NCBI GenBank assembly: GCA_000727475.1
Contig: KL647328.1
Location: 310,001-374,000 of the forward strand
Length of the DNA: 64,000 nucleotides
Origin: Sarcocystis neurona
Taxonomy: Eukaryota > Apicomplexa > Conoidasida > Eucoccidiorida > Sarcocystidae
Direction: 5' to 3'
Part shown: positions 25,990 to 37,571 of the stretch, in pieces
Numbering within the stretch: the first letter of the stretch is position 1
Layout of the letters: the number at the start of each line of letters is the position of its first letter
Program-made: the position numbers and the translations under genes
Notes under the pieces: generated by a model
The model's database searches: none
Told to the model about the DNA's origin: nothing
What the model saw: the letters and a program-made list of their open reading frames with translations, nothing else

Positions 25990-27749
25990 CTGCAAGCGAA
26001 TGTTGCCCTCATACACATCTCCACTGCGCATGTAGAGACGCCGCAACTTACAGTGGAAGACGCGGCGCTACAGGAGCGGAGCGACTGGGTTACAGGCGCG
26101 CCGGTTGACCAGAGTGCATGTAGAAAGCAAGGCGTCGCGTCAAACCGCCCGGCGGCTCACGTGTACTCTGATCTTGTTATATATATGTGGAAACTTGCTT
26201 GCGTGAATAGGTAGGGTCACGTGCGCTCCCTGGACACACCTCGAGAACAAGCGCTCCGTGCGTCAGCAATGTCGCTTACGCAAGTATCAGATTCTTTGCT
26301 TAGGACGTGAAACGCTCTGACCACGGTTCACGGATAGTGCTGGGTGACCACTGGGTCGTCTTGGAAAGACGCTGTGATCAACAACTGTGTGGAAAAATAT
26401 TTTTTGAGCAGGTGTCTGTTCCGCACTTATAGCAAGCATTCCCCCTGTCGGTCTTCTTCCACGTGACCTTTGGCGAAAGGATGGATGCAGATCTGCGTCT
26501 TTAGGTTAGTAGACACACCCACGTAACAGCAGAAGCGGACGCGCATTACTTCCGCGGGGACTACAGGGGAAAGGAGTAAGTAAGGAAGTTGCGCTGCAGT
26601 GGTATTACGTGCGTAGGCCTTTTTCGCGGATGCGAGCGGTGTACGTGCACAATGTTGTTCAAAAGAAGGAAGGCCCAGCGGCCCCGCGCGTGGAGTCCTT
26701 CAGTTTCATATGTACGTGCCCGGACGAACGTGCGTAACAACAACTCGTACGCCTTCGTACGGTTTTTCCGCCGAAACACGTGTCTCGATAATTATAATCG
26801 ATACATAAAGGTGACTGCCGTACTCCACGCTCACCAACTGGATCACCCCTCAGTAAGCGTAGCCTCCAACTAAGAGAAGGACACTCAGTAAAATCTGCTT
26901 TTAGAGGACGACAGCCGAAAAGAATCAGAAGAAGTACGTACGTCTACGTGGAGACGTCGACCAGATACATAGCCGAGGCGGGATCTTCTGGCCTGACTGC
27001 ACAACACCTGTGTCGTACACAGGTGCATATGCAGTAGAAGATAGCTCGATATCTGCATGCGTTTCTTCGTTTCATATTCTGCTGCTCTCTTGTCACATGT
27101 ACACTTTCTAAGCGGACGGTTATTCATTGCTCCCGCTGTTGTGCACCCAGGCGCCGCCACGGTTAATATTTGAATGTGATCTCGCTTCTGTATGTAGCCG
27201 CATACTGTGCTGATAGTGTGGCAGCATGCGGCTCTGCAGTTATGCCCGGCAAAACGTGCAACGAATAGTTTGCAAACGTACGCCACAGCTAGTTCTACTA
27301 CCACCGTTGAAAGTAGTGCCCAGCTCTGTCGACAGGTGCTCTGAAGCAAAACCTTCATCCTTTGTCAGTGGGGAAAACCTAGATAGACCTGTGCATTGCT
27401 GCGGGAAGCCTTACGTAGGAGGTTTGCCATCAAATCTGTCTGCGTCGAGTAGTGAGGTGGGCACACGTACAGGCCCGACAGGTACAATAAACATCTGTGT
27501 GTGAATACGTACACATTTGTGTCCTCTGCCTGTCCAGGCGTCAAGGCACACAGACTTCTATGTAGATTTGTATAGGTTGATGTGCACACATAAGTGTGTT
27601 GGCGCATCCATTGTGCGCGTATCCAGATGCACGTGCGGATACCCAATACGTACGTGCGTATTCGGTTACTACGCACAAATAGGGGGATCTTGATCAGTGT
27701 AAGCGCAGAGGCCGGGTGCCCCACCACATACGTGCGTCGTAATGCTTAC

Positions 27750-27942
27750 ACTAGTGTAGGGGTACATGGGCTTTGATTCAAAAGTGAACCCGTAATCTCC
27801 TTCCACAGTATACGAGGCCGGCGTCCCCCTTTTCAATTTGCAAAGCCGAAGACAAACGTAGAAATGCTCTAACTGTTGTGCGTGAGAGTTATCAACACCA
27901 GAACTGTCGCCCTCGCATCCTAATCCGGTAGCTAATTCATCT
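27750..27942 (-). CDS. Isolated coding exon, probably linking the genes on either side
   Basis: Acceptor CACGTGCAG (27943-27945) and a strong donor AGT|GTAAGC bound a 193-base frame reading DELATGLGCEGDSSGVDNSH, then EHFYVCLRLCKLKRG and VEGDYGFTFESKPMYPYTS. Composition and splice sites look genuine. It enters in phase 2 and leaves in phase 0. It could follow 28010-28422 if that exon uses an internal donor (NDE followed by GTGCATC is in phase) and then lead on towards 25989. I cannot assign a function. Confidence 0.5.
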
Positions 27943-28009
27943 CTGCACGTGAAGCACAGCTGCATTTATGCAATGTTCACTTCTGTATGCAATGAGATCC
28001 GCCGCATTC

Positions 28010-29432
28010 TTAAAGCACTGTGAAAACAGCCTGCAGACCATTTTCAAAAATATCGAATAATACTGGGAAATTCAGTTCGCGGACGCGTAACAACGAGATG
28101 CACTCATCGTTCGTGCCGGAGATACGCATATTTTGAGTGTGAGGTCGTTCAGGCAACTTTTCACTTTGTTGGACCAGTTCTTTACATAAAAACTGCCCAG
28201 AGGTGCAGCCAAAGTGAATTCTGCGTGCCAACGTGTCTATGCATGCGCTTTTGTATGCATCAAGTGAAACGGAGGGCTGCTCTACCTGCACGCCCATGCA
28301 AAAGACGAGGGTGGGGTCAACTGGGTACACTACACGGTGATAAGACTCTGTTTCTGACTGGGTACTGCCGTGCGCCAAAAGACAAATAAATGCGGCCGAC
28401 GATCCTCCTGTCCCCGGTGCGGCTGATAGAAAAGCCAGCACTCGCTAAGAGAATAGAATTTCTTTCAGTGAGCGTAAGTGCTCACCAAGACTGACTCCTG
28501 CTGTGCCGTCACAAGCGTACACCCTCCTAAAACGCCTTTGCCGTCTCCGCTGAAAGAAGAAATCGTCCCGCTCTGCCTTGAGACACCCTTTCTACGCGGA
28601 CTGCCCAGAGCATTACGAAACGAAATCTAATGACAGGACAAGCGTGCACAATGCTTGCGCAGTAGGTGTGAGGGAAAAAGTCAGCGGGTAACCTGGCTGC
28701 AGCAACGAGACGACGATCTGTTCAGCTGAAGCCTTTTTTGATGCCGGGAAAGCGTGTAGCCAACTTTGTAGCAGCCTGCTTGAAACTACTGAGACAGAAT
28801 CAGACTGAAAAAAACAGGCGTGGGCTTTAACCAAATATATCCTTGCTTGGTGAACACACTATGCGAAATGGCAAGAGTGCAACGAAAAGACGAACTGCAC
28901 GCCTGTACACGTCTAAATGTGAAACATACTGGAAACGTATAAATTTCAAGTCCTTCGCGCCAAAAACATCTCCTTCTCCGCAGTAAGACACCGAGAAACC
29001 GCACAATGTGCGTCTGGAATAGCACACCAGCCTTACGTGTGAAGACGCCAAATTTCGCTGGTACCCAGCTGAAGTGGCTACGTCCCAGTTTGCATTGGCA
29101 TCTGTATCTTTCAAATGTTCAGCAATTTACCTGCATGTGCATGTGTACACAAAAATATCTGTCGGTGTCAGCCTGCGCGCACGCTCAAACATTTAACAGT
29201 GGAAGTAAGATGAAGAGCCCGCCAGCTGGCAGAACTATATAAGCGCCTCAATGCCTGTCGGGACAATTCGGGGACTTGCGTTTGCAGGACGTAGGTATAC
29301 GTGAAGCATACGATCTGGCAGTGAAAAATACGTCACTCAAGGACCACTCTTCCGTATAGCAAGAGCCACGCGACCGCGGAAAATCACTACATGTCGCTCC
29401 AAAAGTTTTTTCTCGACGCTTTCTGACGCCAT
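28010..29432 (-). CDS. Unrecognised four-exon protein, about 225 residues
   Basis: Exons 29345-29432, 29037-29101, 28693-28804 and 28010-28422 join in frame from ATG (29432) to a stop at 28010. The start reads MASESVEKKLLERHVVIF; later parts include SSRLLQSWLHAFPASKK, AEQIVVSLLQP, VVYPVDPTLVFCMGVQVEQ and CIDTLARRIHFG. The acceptor TGTTTTTTTCAG and donor CAC|GTAAGG are strong; the first donor (GTCCTT) is weak. The helical, mildly hydrophobic segments suggest a folded globular protein, but no motif identifies it. The last exon may instead continue into 27750-27942. It is head-to-head with the Rpn6 gene across about 2.9 kb. Confidence 0.55.
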
Positions 29433-32383
29433 GTCCCCTGTGCTTTCGGGCTAACACGGGCTTCCGTGCGGCGTGGCTTCCGAGTGCAATTTCACGTATG
29501 ACGAGTTCGCGTTGTTTAAATTCACGTGTCTATGCACGGGCCTTAGGGATATTGATGATTCCTCTTGTTACGCGGAACCCACGGCAAGAGTAAGACATCG
29601 AGGGTGGCCGCGTCCTCTGCGAATCGCAGTTAGTCCCTTGGCGTACGCAGTGTCTATGGTACGCGGTCGTAGCCTTTTTACACAAGGTGCGACTTCTCAG
29701 GCAAGAACGGAGAGCAAACTAGGCTGTTTTCACGCCAGTAGCACTGTGCAGGGGAAGGGATAAAATCGAGTCACTGCTTACATCGCCGTGTGCCGGAGGA
29801 GGTTGAGAAGCATATGCCAAGAGTGCGGACCCGACTACTCTTCAGAAAACAAGCGCTGCCCCCGGAGGCGTGTTCTTCTACGTGCGGAAATGACTTGAGC
29901 TAATTGGTGAAATGGCAAGCACGCTCACAGACCACGACTGTATTGTCGAATTGGGAAAGCTTCTGCAGCGTGGCGACAGGCACAGCGCGCTCGGAGTAGT
30001 AGGTGATAATAAAAGAAGTATGTGAGTGACGTTATCCTGAAGGCAGCCCTTCCGCAGACATGGCGAAATTTCCCCGGCGGTTTCAAACTGAAGTGCGAAT
30101 ACACGTCGATATCGTCGACCGCTGAGTGCCTAAGCCGGCAACACGTGAACAAGCGCTCGCAGCGCAGGTTTACCACGTGTAGAAGGCGAGTGACTTTCCT
30201 TGCAGAAAAGAGAGACAACCTGTGAGGAGGCACACAACTGCGGCAAACAAAACGGAGCAGCTTTTGGAAAAAAGCATGAAGTAACGTTCAACGCCGGAAG
30301 GCCCGTTTAGACGCTGCTAAATGGTTTGCGAGAGCAAACTACGGCAGTCTGAACTCCTTTACAGGTCTGCCGTTCACTTTCAGCGCTACGCACAAGTTTT
30401 TCTTTGACCCTTGAGCGCCTGAGCAACACTGTATCGTGCTGAAGACCTTCAGCTGACGGCAGAGGTTTCTCCTCAGAGTCTGACTGCCTACGCGAGGACG
30501 CGTTTAGTCTGTTCGACCTGAACATTTAGGAGTGGGACTTTCCGCTCCCTCTGCACGCAGCAAGTGCCTGCGTCGGCGTCGCACGTAACGCTGAAAAAGA
30601 TTGCCTCCATCCGGTTGAGGTGAGCCTAACGATGATACAAGTAGACAAGAAGTGTTTTGACCTATTGAACCGCGGCATTGTTCCCGCTCTTTCGACGCCC
30701 TGCGTCGCCCCGAGAAAACTTAAAAGCGAAGGGATAAAGTACTCACATCAATCAAGGGGACGCACGATGAGCCAAGCAGATTCAGTCTTACCACGCACAC
30801 GCGTACGTATCAACATAACTCGTGGCGCCACTGGTGAGAGAGTATATCAATATAGTGGGGTAGAGAAAGTGAACCATTCTTACGTGGGTCTTAATCAAGC
30901 GCTGAGCTTCAGCAGAGACAGCTTCCGTGTGCGTCCTGTCCTATTTTGGAGCGGGATAGTGATTGCAGAAGCAGCCGAGCGACGCTATAGCGTAGCTTTC
31001 GGCCGGTTTCCCCCCCTAATTATCTGGAGGACATAACGGCGGAAAGTGTCACTTTTCCATGATGTCTTAGTATTCGTTTGGGAAAACTGTGTGCACCTTT
31101 TCTGCTGGTTCTTACGTGCGTAGGTGCCGTTGACATCAGTCAGAACATCCTTCGTGTCGCCTTCAAACATACTGCAGTCCTTTGACGACCTCCCGCGGAT
31201 ATTCTTTCCGAAGTGGTCCGTCCTCCAAGGATATTTCACCGCTTAATAATGCCATGTGTTCAGCAATTGATGACCACTACATACGTGTATGCACGTACAT
31301 GCACGTATTAAAAAACAGATGTATACATATATATATATATATACACATATGTATATATACACATATAGGCACTTTCACGTAATCTACACTTGCATGGCTC
31401 AGGTGGGGTTGTCTGGAAGTAAAAGCATTCTAATGTTGCCACTTTTTTCAACAGCTTTCCTTAAAGGACGTCTTCGTCAGCAAGCCTCAACTCGCATGCA
31501 GGGGACGGCCGTGAAATCGTGTTGAGATGCCTCGTCGCACGACTCGCGCCACCTTCTCATTACACTACTCACGAACAACCAGTACACACAACTATGTGTG
31601 CTGCACGTGGGCACAAACGTTGAGAGCCCACGGCAGTCCCTCCTGTAGTATATGCCTTTTTGCTAATTTCTGACAAGTTCTTTCCGTGCTGAAGTCCGCC
31701 ATAGTTACGAGAAGTGTAGCTGAGTGCTATCACGCCCAATATCTGGGTGTATCGGTGGCAATCGTGCATGCACCGCCGTGTCGACACCGTTTCCCAGTGC
31801 AATAAATTCTGAAATTGAGGTGCTCAGGATTTTGCCTGGGGTGCTGCCCTCTGGTGCAGATTTCCCTCGTTGCTTCACTTCCTATAAGTCGTCTGCCTTT
31901 TCCTCTTTCTTCAGTGGTTGATGCGGGCACGAGGAATACGTTGCTCGAAGAACGGCTGCGGCGCTATCGGCACATCAAGCCGCGAGGAGTTTCAGCGGTT
32001 TCTTGTCCGTTTCTAATTAGTCTCTACGGGTCCCTATTTTGAAACCGTCACTTCCCCTCAGTTTCTTCGTTCGTTCCTCATCTCTTGTCGATGTGGCAGC
32101 CTCACTGCGAAACATGTGTTGAACTACTACTGCTGCCCGCCGCTTTCTGTCCGTCACGTAACTTACCTTTGAACGCCGGCGCCGTCCGCTCCTTGCCACC
32201 TCAATTTCACCTTCCCGGAGCACATTCTCCTCTTAGCAGGCTTCGTCTTTGAAGGAGCACTGTGCGAGCTTCACTCGCAGCACATACCTACATGAACCAC
32301 GACCTCTCCATTTCTCGCTCCTCCTTCGGTTTTGGTTGTGCACTTCTCGTATTCACCGCAGATCGCTTTCGCGCTCCTTCAGC
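29433..32383. other. Divergent intergenic region before the Rpn6 gene
   Basis: It separates the minus-strand gene ending at 29432 from the Rpn6 start and should contain both promoters. A TA/CA-rich stretch lies at 31323-31368. A 138-codon plus-strand frame at 30620-31036 has no splice-site support or recognisable domain. The last 150 bases before the Rpn6 ATG are pyrimidine-rich (CTCC, CTTC runs), as in an apicomplexan 5' UTR. Confidence 0.5.
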
Positions 32384-35300
32384 ATGCCGCCTGCATCTAG
32401 TCAACAGCAGCAGCGGCGGGATCTGTGTCCCCCGGCTGATACTAATCACAGCAGCGGCGTTGTTCCTGGGGATAACGCAACGACGGTAAGCGCGAGCACG
32501 GGCGGCCACACCAAAAAGGAAAACGTATCTAGCCAGGGCAGCAACAGTACGGTGTTCAACGGCAGCGTGGAGACCAGGCAGGTGGACTGCGTAACGGCCT
32601 TACTGCAGCGTGGGAAAGAAAAGATGGCGGTTGATTCATCAACAGCAATTCAGCTGATTCGTCAGGCTAATGATTTGGCCTTCCAGGTCGCTTCGAAGTC
32701 TCCGAATATCCAGCCGCAAACTCTTCCACTTCCTACGGTGGAGGAAGCAACCCGTTTGCAAGAGCAGGGAATTGTGCTCCTGGCGTCTCTCTACGCTGAG
32801 GCAGGGGCATCGGAAGAGCTGCAGCACCTGCTTCGGTCTTCTCTGCCGTTTTTCAGCCTGCTGGCCAAGGCGCGAACTGCAAAGCTTGTTCGCATTCTTG
32901 TCGATGCCGTTGCGGAGCTGCCCCACGCAGGCGTCGCACTTGTGAGTTTGTGTGAAGAAGTCATTGCCTGGTGTCAGCGAGAGAAGCGCACATTTCTTCG
33001 GCACCGCGTTGAAGTCAGACTGGCGCAGGTCTACTTGCAACGAGGCATGCTGGAGAAGGCCCAGCCGCTTATTCAGCAGCTGCTGCAGGAAGTCAAGAAG
33101 CTCGATGACAAACTTTTGCTCGTGGAAATTCATCTTATCGAGTCGAAGTTACAGTTCAAAGTGCGCAACTACCCCAAAGCCCGTGCCGCGCTGACGGCCT
33201 CTCGCACCAACGCCAACGCAATTCACTGCCCCCCGCTCCTACAGGGAGACATTGATCTGCAGGTAGGGAGAAGCAGGGCGCAGCGCTTCAAAACATACAA
33301 AGGTGACGTCCGTCTCTGCACGAGCATGCCTGTGCGAAGCCTGTTTTTTTCTTCGGTGACTGCTGCCGTGAAAAGTCATCTGCGACGGACTAGCATACCG
33401 CTCAGAATCTTTGCTGCCGTTTCAAGATCAAAAACGCGAGTTCGTAGGGAGGAGCTCACCGAAGTTCTCGATGTGTAGACGCTCTTTGAGAGAGGCTTAC
33501 CTGAGTATTCGATGGTGCACGTGCGGCACAAAGCGGTTGGGAGAAGGAGCGCAGCTAGCTAGAAGACGAGGAGAAGTGGAAGAAATATGTAATGCACGCA
33601 CCTCACAAGAGTGCCTTCGCGTACTAGTGGATTTTACGTCACGTTGACAAATGAGGCTACGTTTCTGCTTTAACGGGTACATGTAGATGAAGACGGAACA
33701 TCGCGCACGCGTCCTTAGGGCGGGATCCCAGGCTTAAACTTCTGCGAGGACGGTGAAAGTTTTTTTTTCAGTAAATGCACCAGAACTGCTAGTGACGGAC
33801 CTGCCGACTTTCACGTGTTTCCACTTGCAAGCGTGCATGAGCGCTCGATTCCGTGAGAAGAAAGTCCTTTGTGCCAGCACGGTATACGCGAGCGCATGTT
33901 GTGGACTTAGCGGAAGGAAGCGCAAAGTGGTTCACATTTGTGATGATCTCGGTGCGTCACAGGAGTACAGACGGCAGAGGGAGATGGTGCGATAGTCGCG
34001 TTCTGCTTCCGTACGTCTTCTTTGTTCCGCGGAAGCGCAAACTCACTTCGCCCAGCGTACAACGTACTGCCTGTTTGCAAGAATGCCGGGAGTGGCTTAC
34101 CTGCCAGAACGTGCGTCTCTACGTACATTTGCTGGCAGGAGAGCTCTTATTGTTAACTATGCACGTGTGTGTCAAACTCCGTGTGCGTCCTCTGTGTGCT
34201 CTGCTTTCTTGAAAGGCCGTGCCAGAGACGCAGACTTCTGCAGTGCTGACCTCCCCATGGGGGTGGGAGGAAGGGACGAAGAGCTTCGGTTTCGGCTGGC
34301 TTCTTTTTTGGCATGCGCGATCGAGTAGTGCATCCTGAAAGTTTAGCTGAGCCTTTTTAATGCGTGCAGGTGTGAGGACAGAGTTTACGCTGCGTGCATA
34401 GAGAAACTCGCAAGGAGCGCTGCCGTTTTTCTCACTTCCAGGTTTCTCGACTGCGAATTTTCTGTTGTTTCTCACCTCTAAACGCGGATACGACCGCAAT
34501 TGTTTCAAACGGTTTTCTCGCTCCGGGCAGGGCAGGGGGGTGTACCTGTCGTGTGCAGTGGGGAAATTTCGTCTCTTTGTCCTGTAGCCGGCCTGCGCAG
34601 CCTCTCAGCGTTGATGGGGTGTTGAACCCGGCGCGTCGAAACGATTGCTCGTTTTGCGTTGTATTTGAGGCGAGTACCGAAAACACCGTTATAAAGTGTC
34701 CTTGTGACAGGAATCGAAAGAAAGACAACATGTACTGTGACATATATCTCAATTGTTGTTTCGCACTCTTTCGCTCTCTGTTGCCTGACGTACAGGCGGG
34801 CATTCTAGCTGCGCAGGACCGCGACTACAAGACGGCCTTCTCATATTTTTTTGAGGCGTTCGAAGCATTCAGTGCACAAGACGCCGCGCGACACTCCTAC
34901 AAGAGTGCGTCGGAGACATCCTCTTCTGGAGAGGCCGGCGCAGGAATATCTCCCGGTGGTGAGGATTTTTCTACACGCAGCTGTCCGCGGGTGCTCTAAC
35001 AGACACCCAGGCGGGATGTGAACTACTTCCATTATAATAACTAAGTCCTGTAGCTACCTCCCGAGACATGCACACTAGAACGCGTAGGAGGGCAGTACAC
35101 ACTTCGGCTGCGCAGACCAGTTGACGCCATTCTTGTATCGGATGTTTAAGGAGGCACACCGCAGGCCACTCTATACCTGCAACAGAGAAGCAGTGGTGCG
35201 TAACACGAAGGGAGGTACATGTGAGTGCTGCGCGGCGAGAGGCAGAGGGAATGCGAAGACAGCTTCTCTTCGTTTGGCGGACTGGCGAAAGAATTTGTAT

Positions 35301-36912
35301 TGCTGAGTAGCTCTGTGCAAACGTCTCAGCTTCAAGTGTTGCCATTCGCAGTGTCTGTGCGTAGCTGCGATTCACTCCCGAGGTACGCGTTTACGTATGT
35401 GCGCAAGTGTGATGTGGACAACGATCGGGTGAGCGTCTGCATCTCTGTCTTTCCGCGGTTGTTAACCGTCACACAGTAATAGGCGACGCCGATCGAAGAC
35501 GTTGCATATCTTCACTGATCATGCAGCGAACGTTTTCACGCGTGTGCCACAACGTGCGGTTCTGGACCTTGTCGAGCCGTTTGCGTTCGTAGGTACATAT
35601 TTGATATTTTAAGATCGACCACGTGAATGCACCAGGGTTATGTGTAGTGGTACGTACACATTTGTACTGGTGAAAGACAACAGAGAGTGGTGCAGTTGTA
35701 CCTGAGTTTTCAAGGGTTGTTGCACCTTTGAGCAAAACGACTGTTCTGTGGCGATGGAGACGGGGGCGTATTGCTGAAGAGTATTGCTTATTTGCTCACG
35801 CCAGAAGTGGCGCGTGTTAGGTAGTCCGGAGCAAAATTTGAATTTCACCCGGCTTTTGTTGTTCCACTCATGTGCTGATGCAGGTGTGGATTATTTGTAT
35901 TTCAAATGCCTGCATATGGTAGAATTTATGGTTTTTACATTGCTTGTGTTCACATCGTCTTGAAGCAACTTGTGTGTAGCGTAGCTGTCAGCAGGCTGTG
36001 GATGCCACGCCCATTAGCACGTAGGTCGTGCTGATTGGTCAGTACGACTGTCTTTTTGTGCTGCCCTTTGTACATGCGTGGATCTATAGGGGACACACCG
36101 ACTCTGCGTGACGTCCGTGTCCCATCTGTTAAGTGCACGTACAATGGTACATCACGTTGTGTGCGACTGGCGCGACACTTACAGGGCCCCCCTCCCGCGC
36201 ACTGCAGGCCTTGAAGTACATGCTTTTGTCGAAGATTTTGCAGGGCAAAGATGATGAGGTGAGCGCTCTGCTGACGGGCAAGCAGGGCCTGCGCTACTAT
36301 TCAATGGATTCTTCCTCCACAGCTCCCCAGCAAGAATCAGGGCAGGTTCCCAAGCAGCAGATGGCTGCTGCAGTTCCACCCGCTTCTGTACAGCGAGGGA
36401 GTGGAGCAGCGGCTCCTGCTGTCGTTGAGAGAAAGAGTGCTGGAGCTGCTATGGAGACGGCGGCTGCTGCTAGTGCGACGCCTCGACGCGACCTGGAAGC
36501 CATGCGACAACTGGCAGTGTGCCACAAAGAGCGTTCGCTGAAGAAATTCGAAGCTATTCTTGAGACGTTCGGCCGAGAGTTGAAGGGTGATGAGGTGCTA
36601 ATGCATCACATCGATGAGCTGTACGAGAACCTCCTCGAAAAAAATTTGACTAAGCTGCTTATGCCGTTCTGCAGGGTAGAGCTTGCACACGTGGCCAAGT
36701 TGATCGGGCTTCCGCTACCAAAAGTGGAACAAAAACTCAGTGAAATGGTTCTTGACGGAAAGCTGCACGGCACCTTGGATCAGGGCGTAGGCGTTTTGCT
36801 GCTTTACGAACGGCAGGTTCTGCCGGAAATGCACACCAATGCGCTTGCGACTATAAAAAATATGGCGCAAGTGGTCGATACACTTTACGAAAAGAGCCTA
36901 CAGGCGTTGTGA
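32384..36912 (+). CDS. RPN6: 26S proteasome lid subunit Rpn6 (PSMD11)
   Basis: Three exons: 32384-33262, 34796-34958 and 36185-36912 (phases 0 and 1), 589 residues. Rpn6 is a PCI-domain scaffold that clamps the regulatory particle lid to the 20S core for ubiquitin-dependent proteolysis. Diagnostic segments are LPKARAALTSART-like NYPKARAALTASRTNANAI, YKTAFSYFFEAFEAF, LKYMLLSKIL, and the PCI tail VEQKLSEMVLDGKLHGTLDQ with VVDTLYEKSLQAL at the end. It is longer than the usual 420 residues because of a Q/S-rich N-terminal extension (about 60 residues) and an alanine/serine/glutamine insert of about 55 residues just before the PCI domain. The start at 32384 was preferred to the in-frame ATG at 32249 because the intervening 45 codons look like a pyrimidine-rich leader. 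Introns are 1,533 and 1,226 bases. Confidence 0.95.
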
Positions 36913-37571
36913 AAGCCCTCTGTGCTACACACGCTTTCGAAGGACAAATGTGTAGACGTTGTCTGTGCTGCTTCTGAAACAAACCTGTAGACACGCCTCT
37001 GTGATGTCTCTGTGCGTATGTAGCGGAAAGGTGTGCACGTGGGCGAACTGCCAAGTACGTTGAAGGGGCTTCTCATTCGTAAGCCCGAGAAGCCCTTACT
37101 TGTACTTGACGTGCCTGAGGCTTTCCAAATTTTGGCTCGTCGCTCGTGGATGCATGCCTCATGTGTACCTCGTGGTAGTCTACTGTGAATAAGACTACGA
37201 TCATGTGTGAGGCCGCATGGGAGCACCTGGACGCAGGAATCTGAAAGAGCCGAAATGCGTTTTTTCCCTACAGTTTGCCAACAAAGTGTGGTTTTTTTGC
37301 GACCAAATGTGGAGTACCGGAGCACACTTTTCAGCTGGCCGAAATTTACAAGCGGGTTCCACTCAGGGCGACTTCCACCCAGAAAAGCGCGCAATGCTGC
37401 TTGTGCTACATTTGTCGCCGGAGGTGCAGAGGTATAGGCTTGCTGCCGCAGTATGACCTCTAGCCCTATGCAAGTTCCACGCATGGGAAAGCATTGCTGA
37501 AGGTGCACGTTGTCGTCCTTCTGCTGCTGCTGCTGGTGCGAACTTGGCAAAACCTGCAGGACGGCAGGCAT
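36885..37571 (-). CDS. 228-codon ORF of uncertain status, antisense to the Rpn6 3' end
   Basis: An ATG at 37571 opens an unbroken frame ending at 36885, overlapping the last 28 bases of the Rpn6 coding exon in antisense. The start reads MPAVLQVLPSSHQQQQQKDD; the rest has no recognisable domain, membrane span or repeat. The length is more than expected for chance in this composition, but the codon pattern is unremarkable and the Rpn6 3' UTR must lie on the other strand here. It could be a real small gene or simply a long open frame. Confidence 0.25.
   Translation of the reverse strand: MPAVLQVLPSSHQQQQQKDDNVHLQQCFPMRGTCIGLEVILRQQAYTSAPPATNVAQAALRAFLGGSRPEWNPLVNFGQLKSVLRYSTFGRKKTTLCWQTVGKKRISALSDSCVQVLPCGLTHDRSLIHSRLPRGTHEACIHERRAKIWKASGTSSTSKGFSGLRMRSPFNVLGSSPTCTPFRYIRTETSQRRVYRFVSEAAQTTSTHLSFESVCSTEGFHNACRLFS

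Noticed and set aside
26885..27358. 157-codon minus-strand ORF
   Set aside because: It is cysteine- and histidine-rich without motif spacing, and no exon-like boundaries were found. It could hide an exon, but I cannot support one.
30620..31036. 138-codon plus-strand ORF between the 29.4 kb gene and Rpn6
   Set aside because: No family resemblance, no splice context; the length is within chance for this composition.
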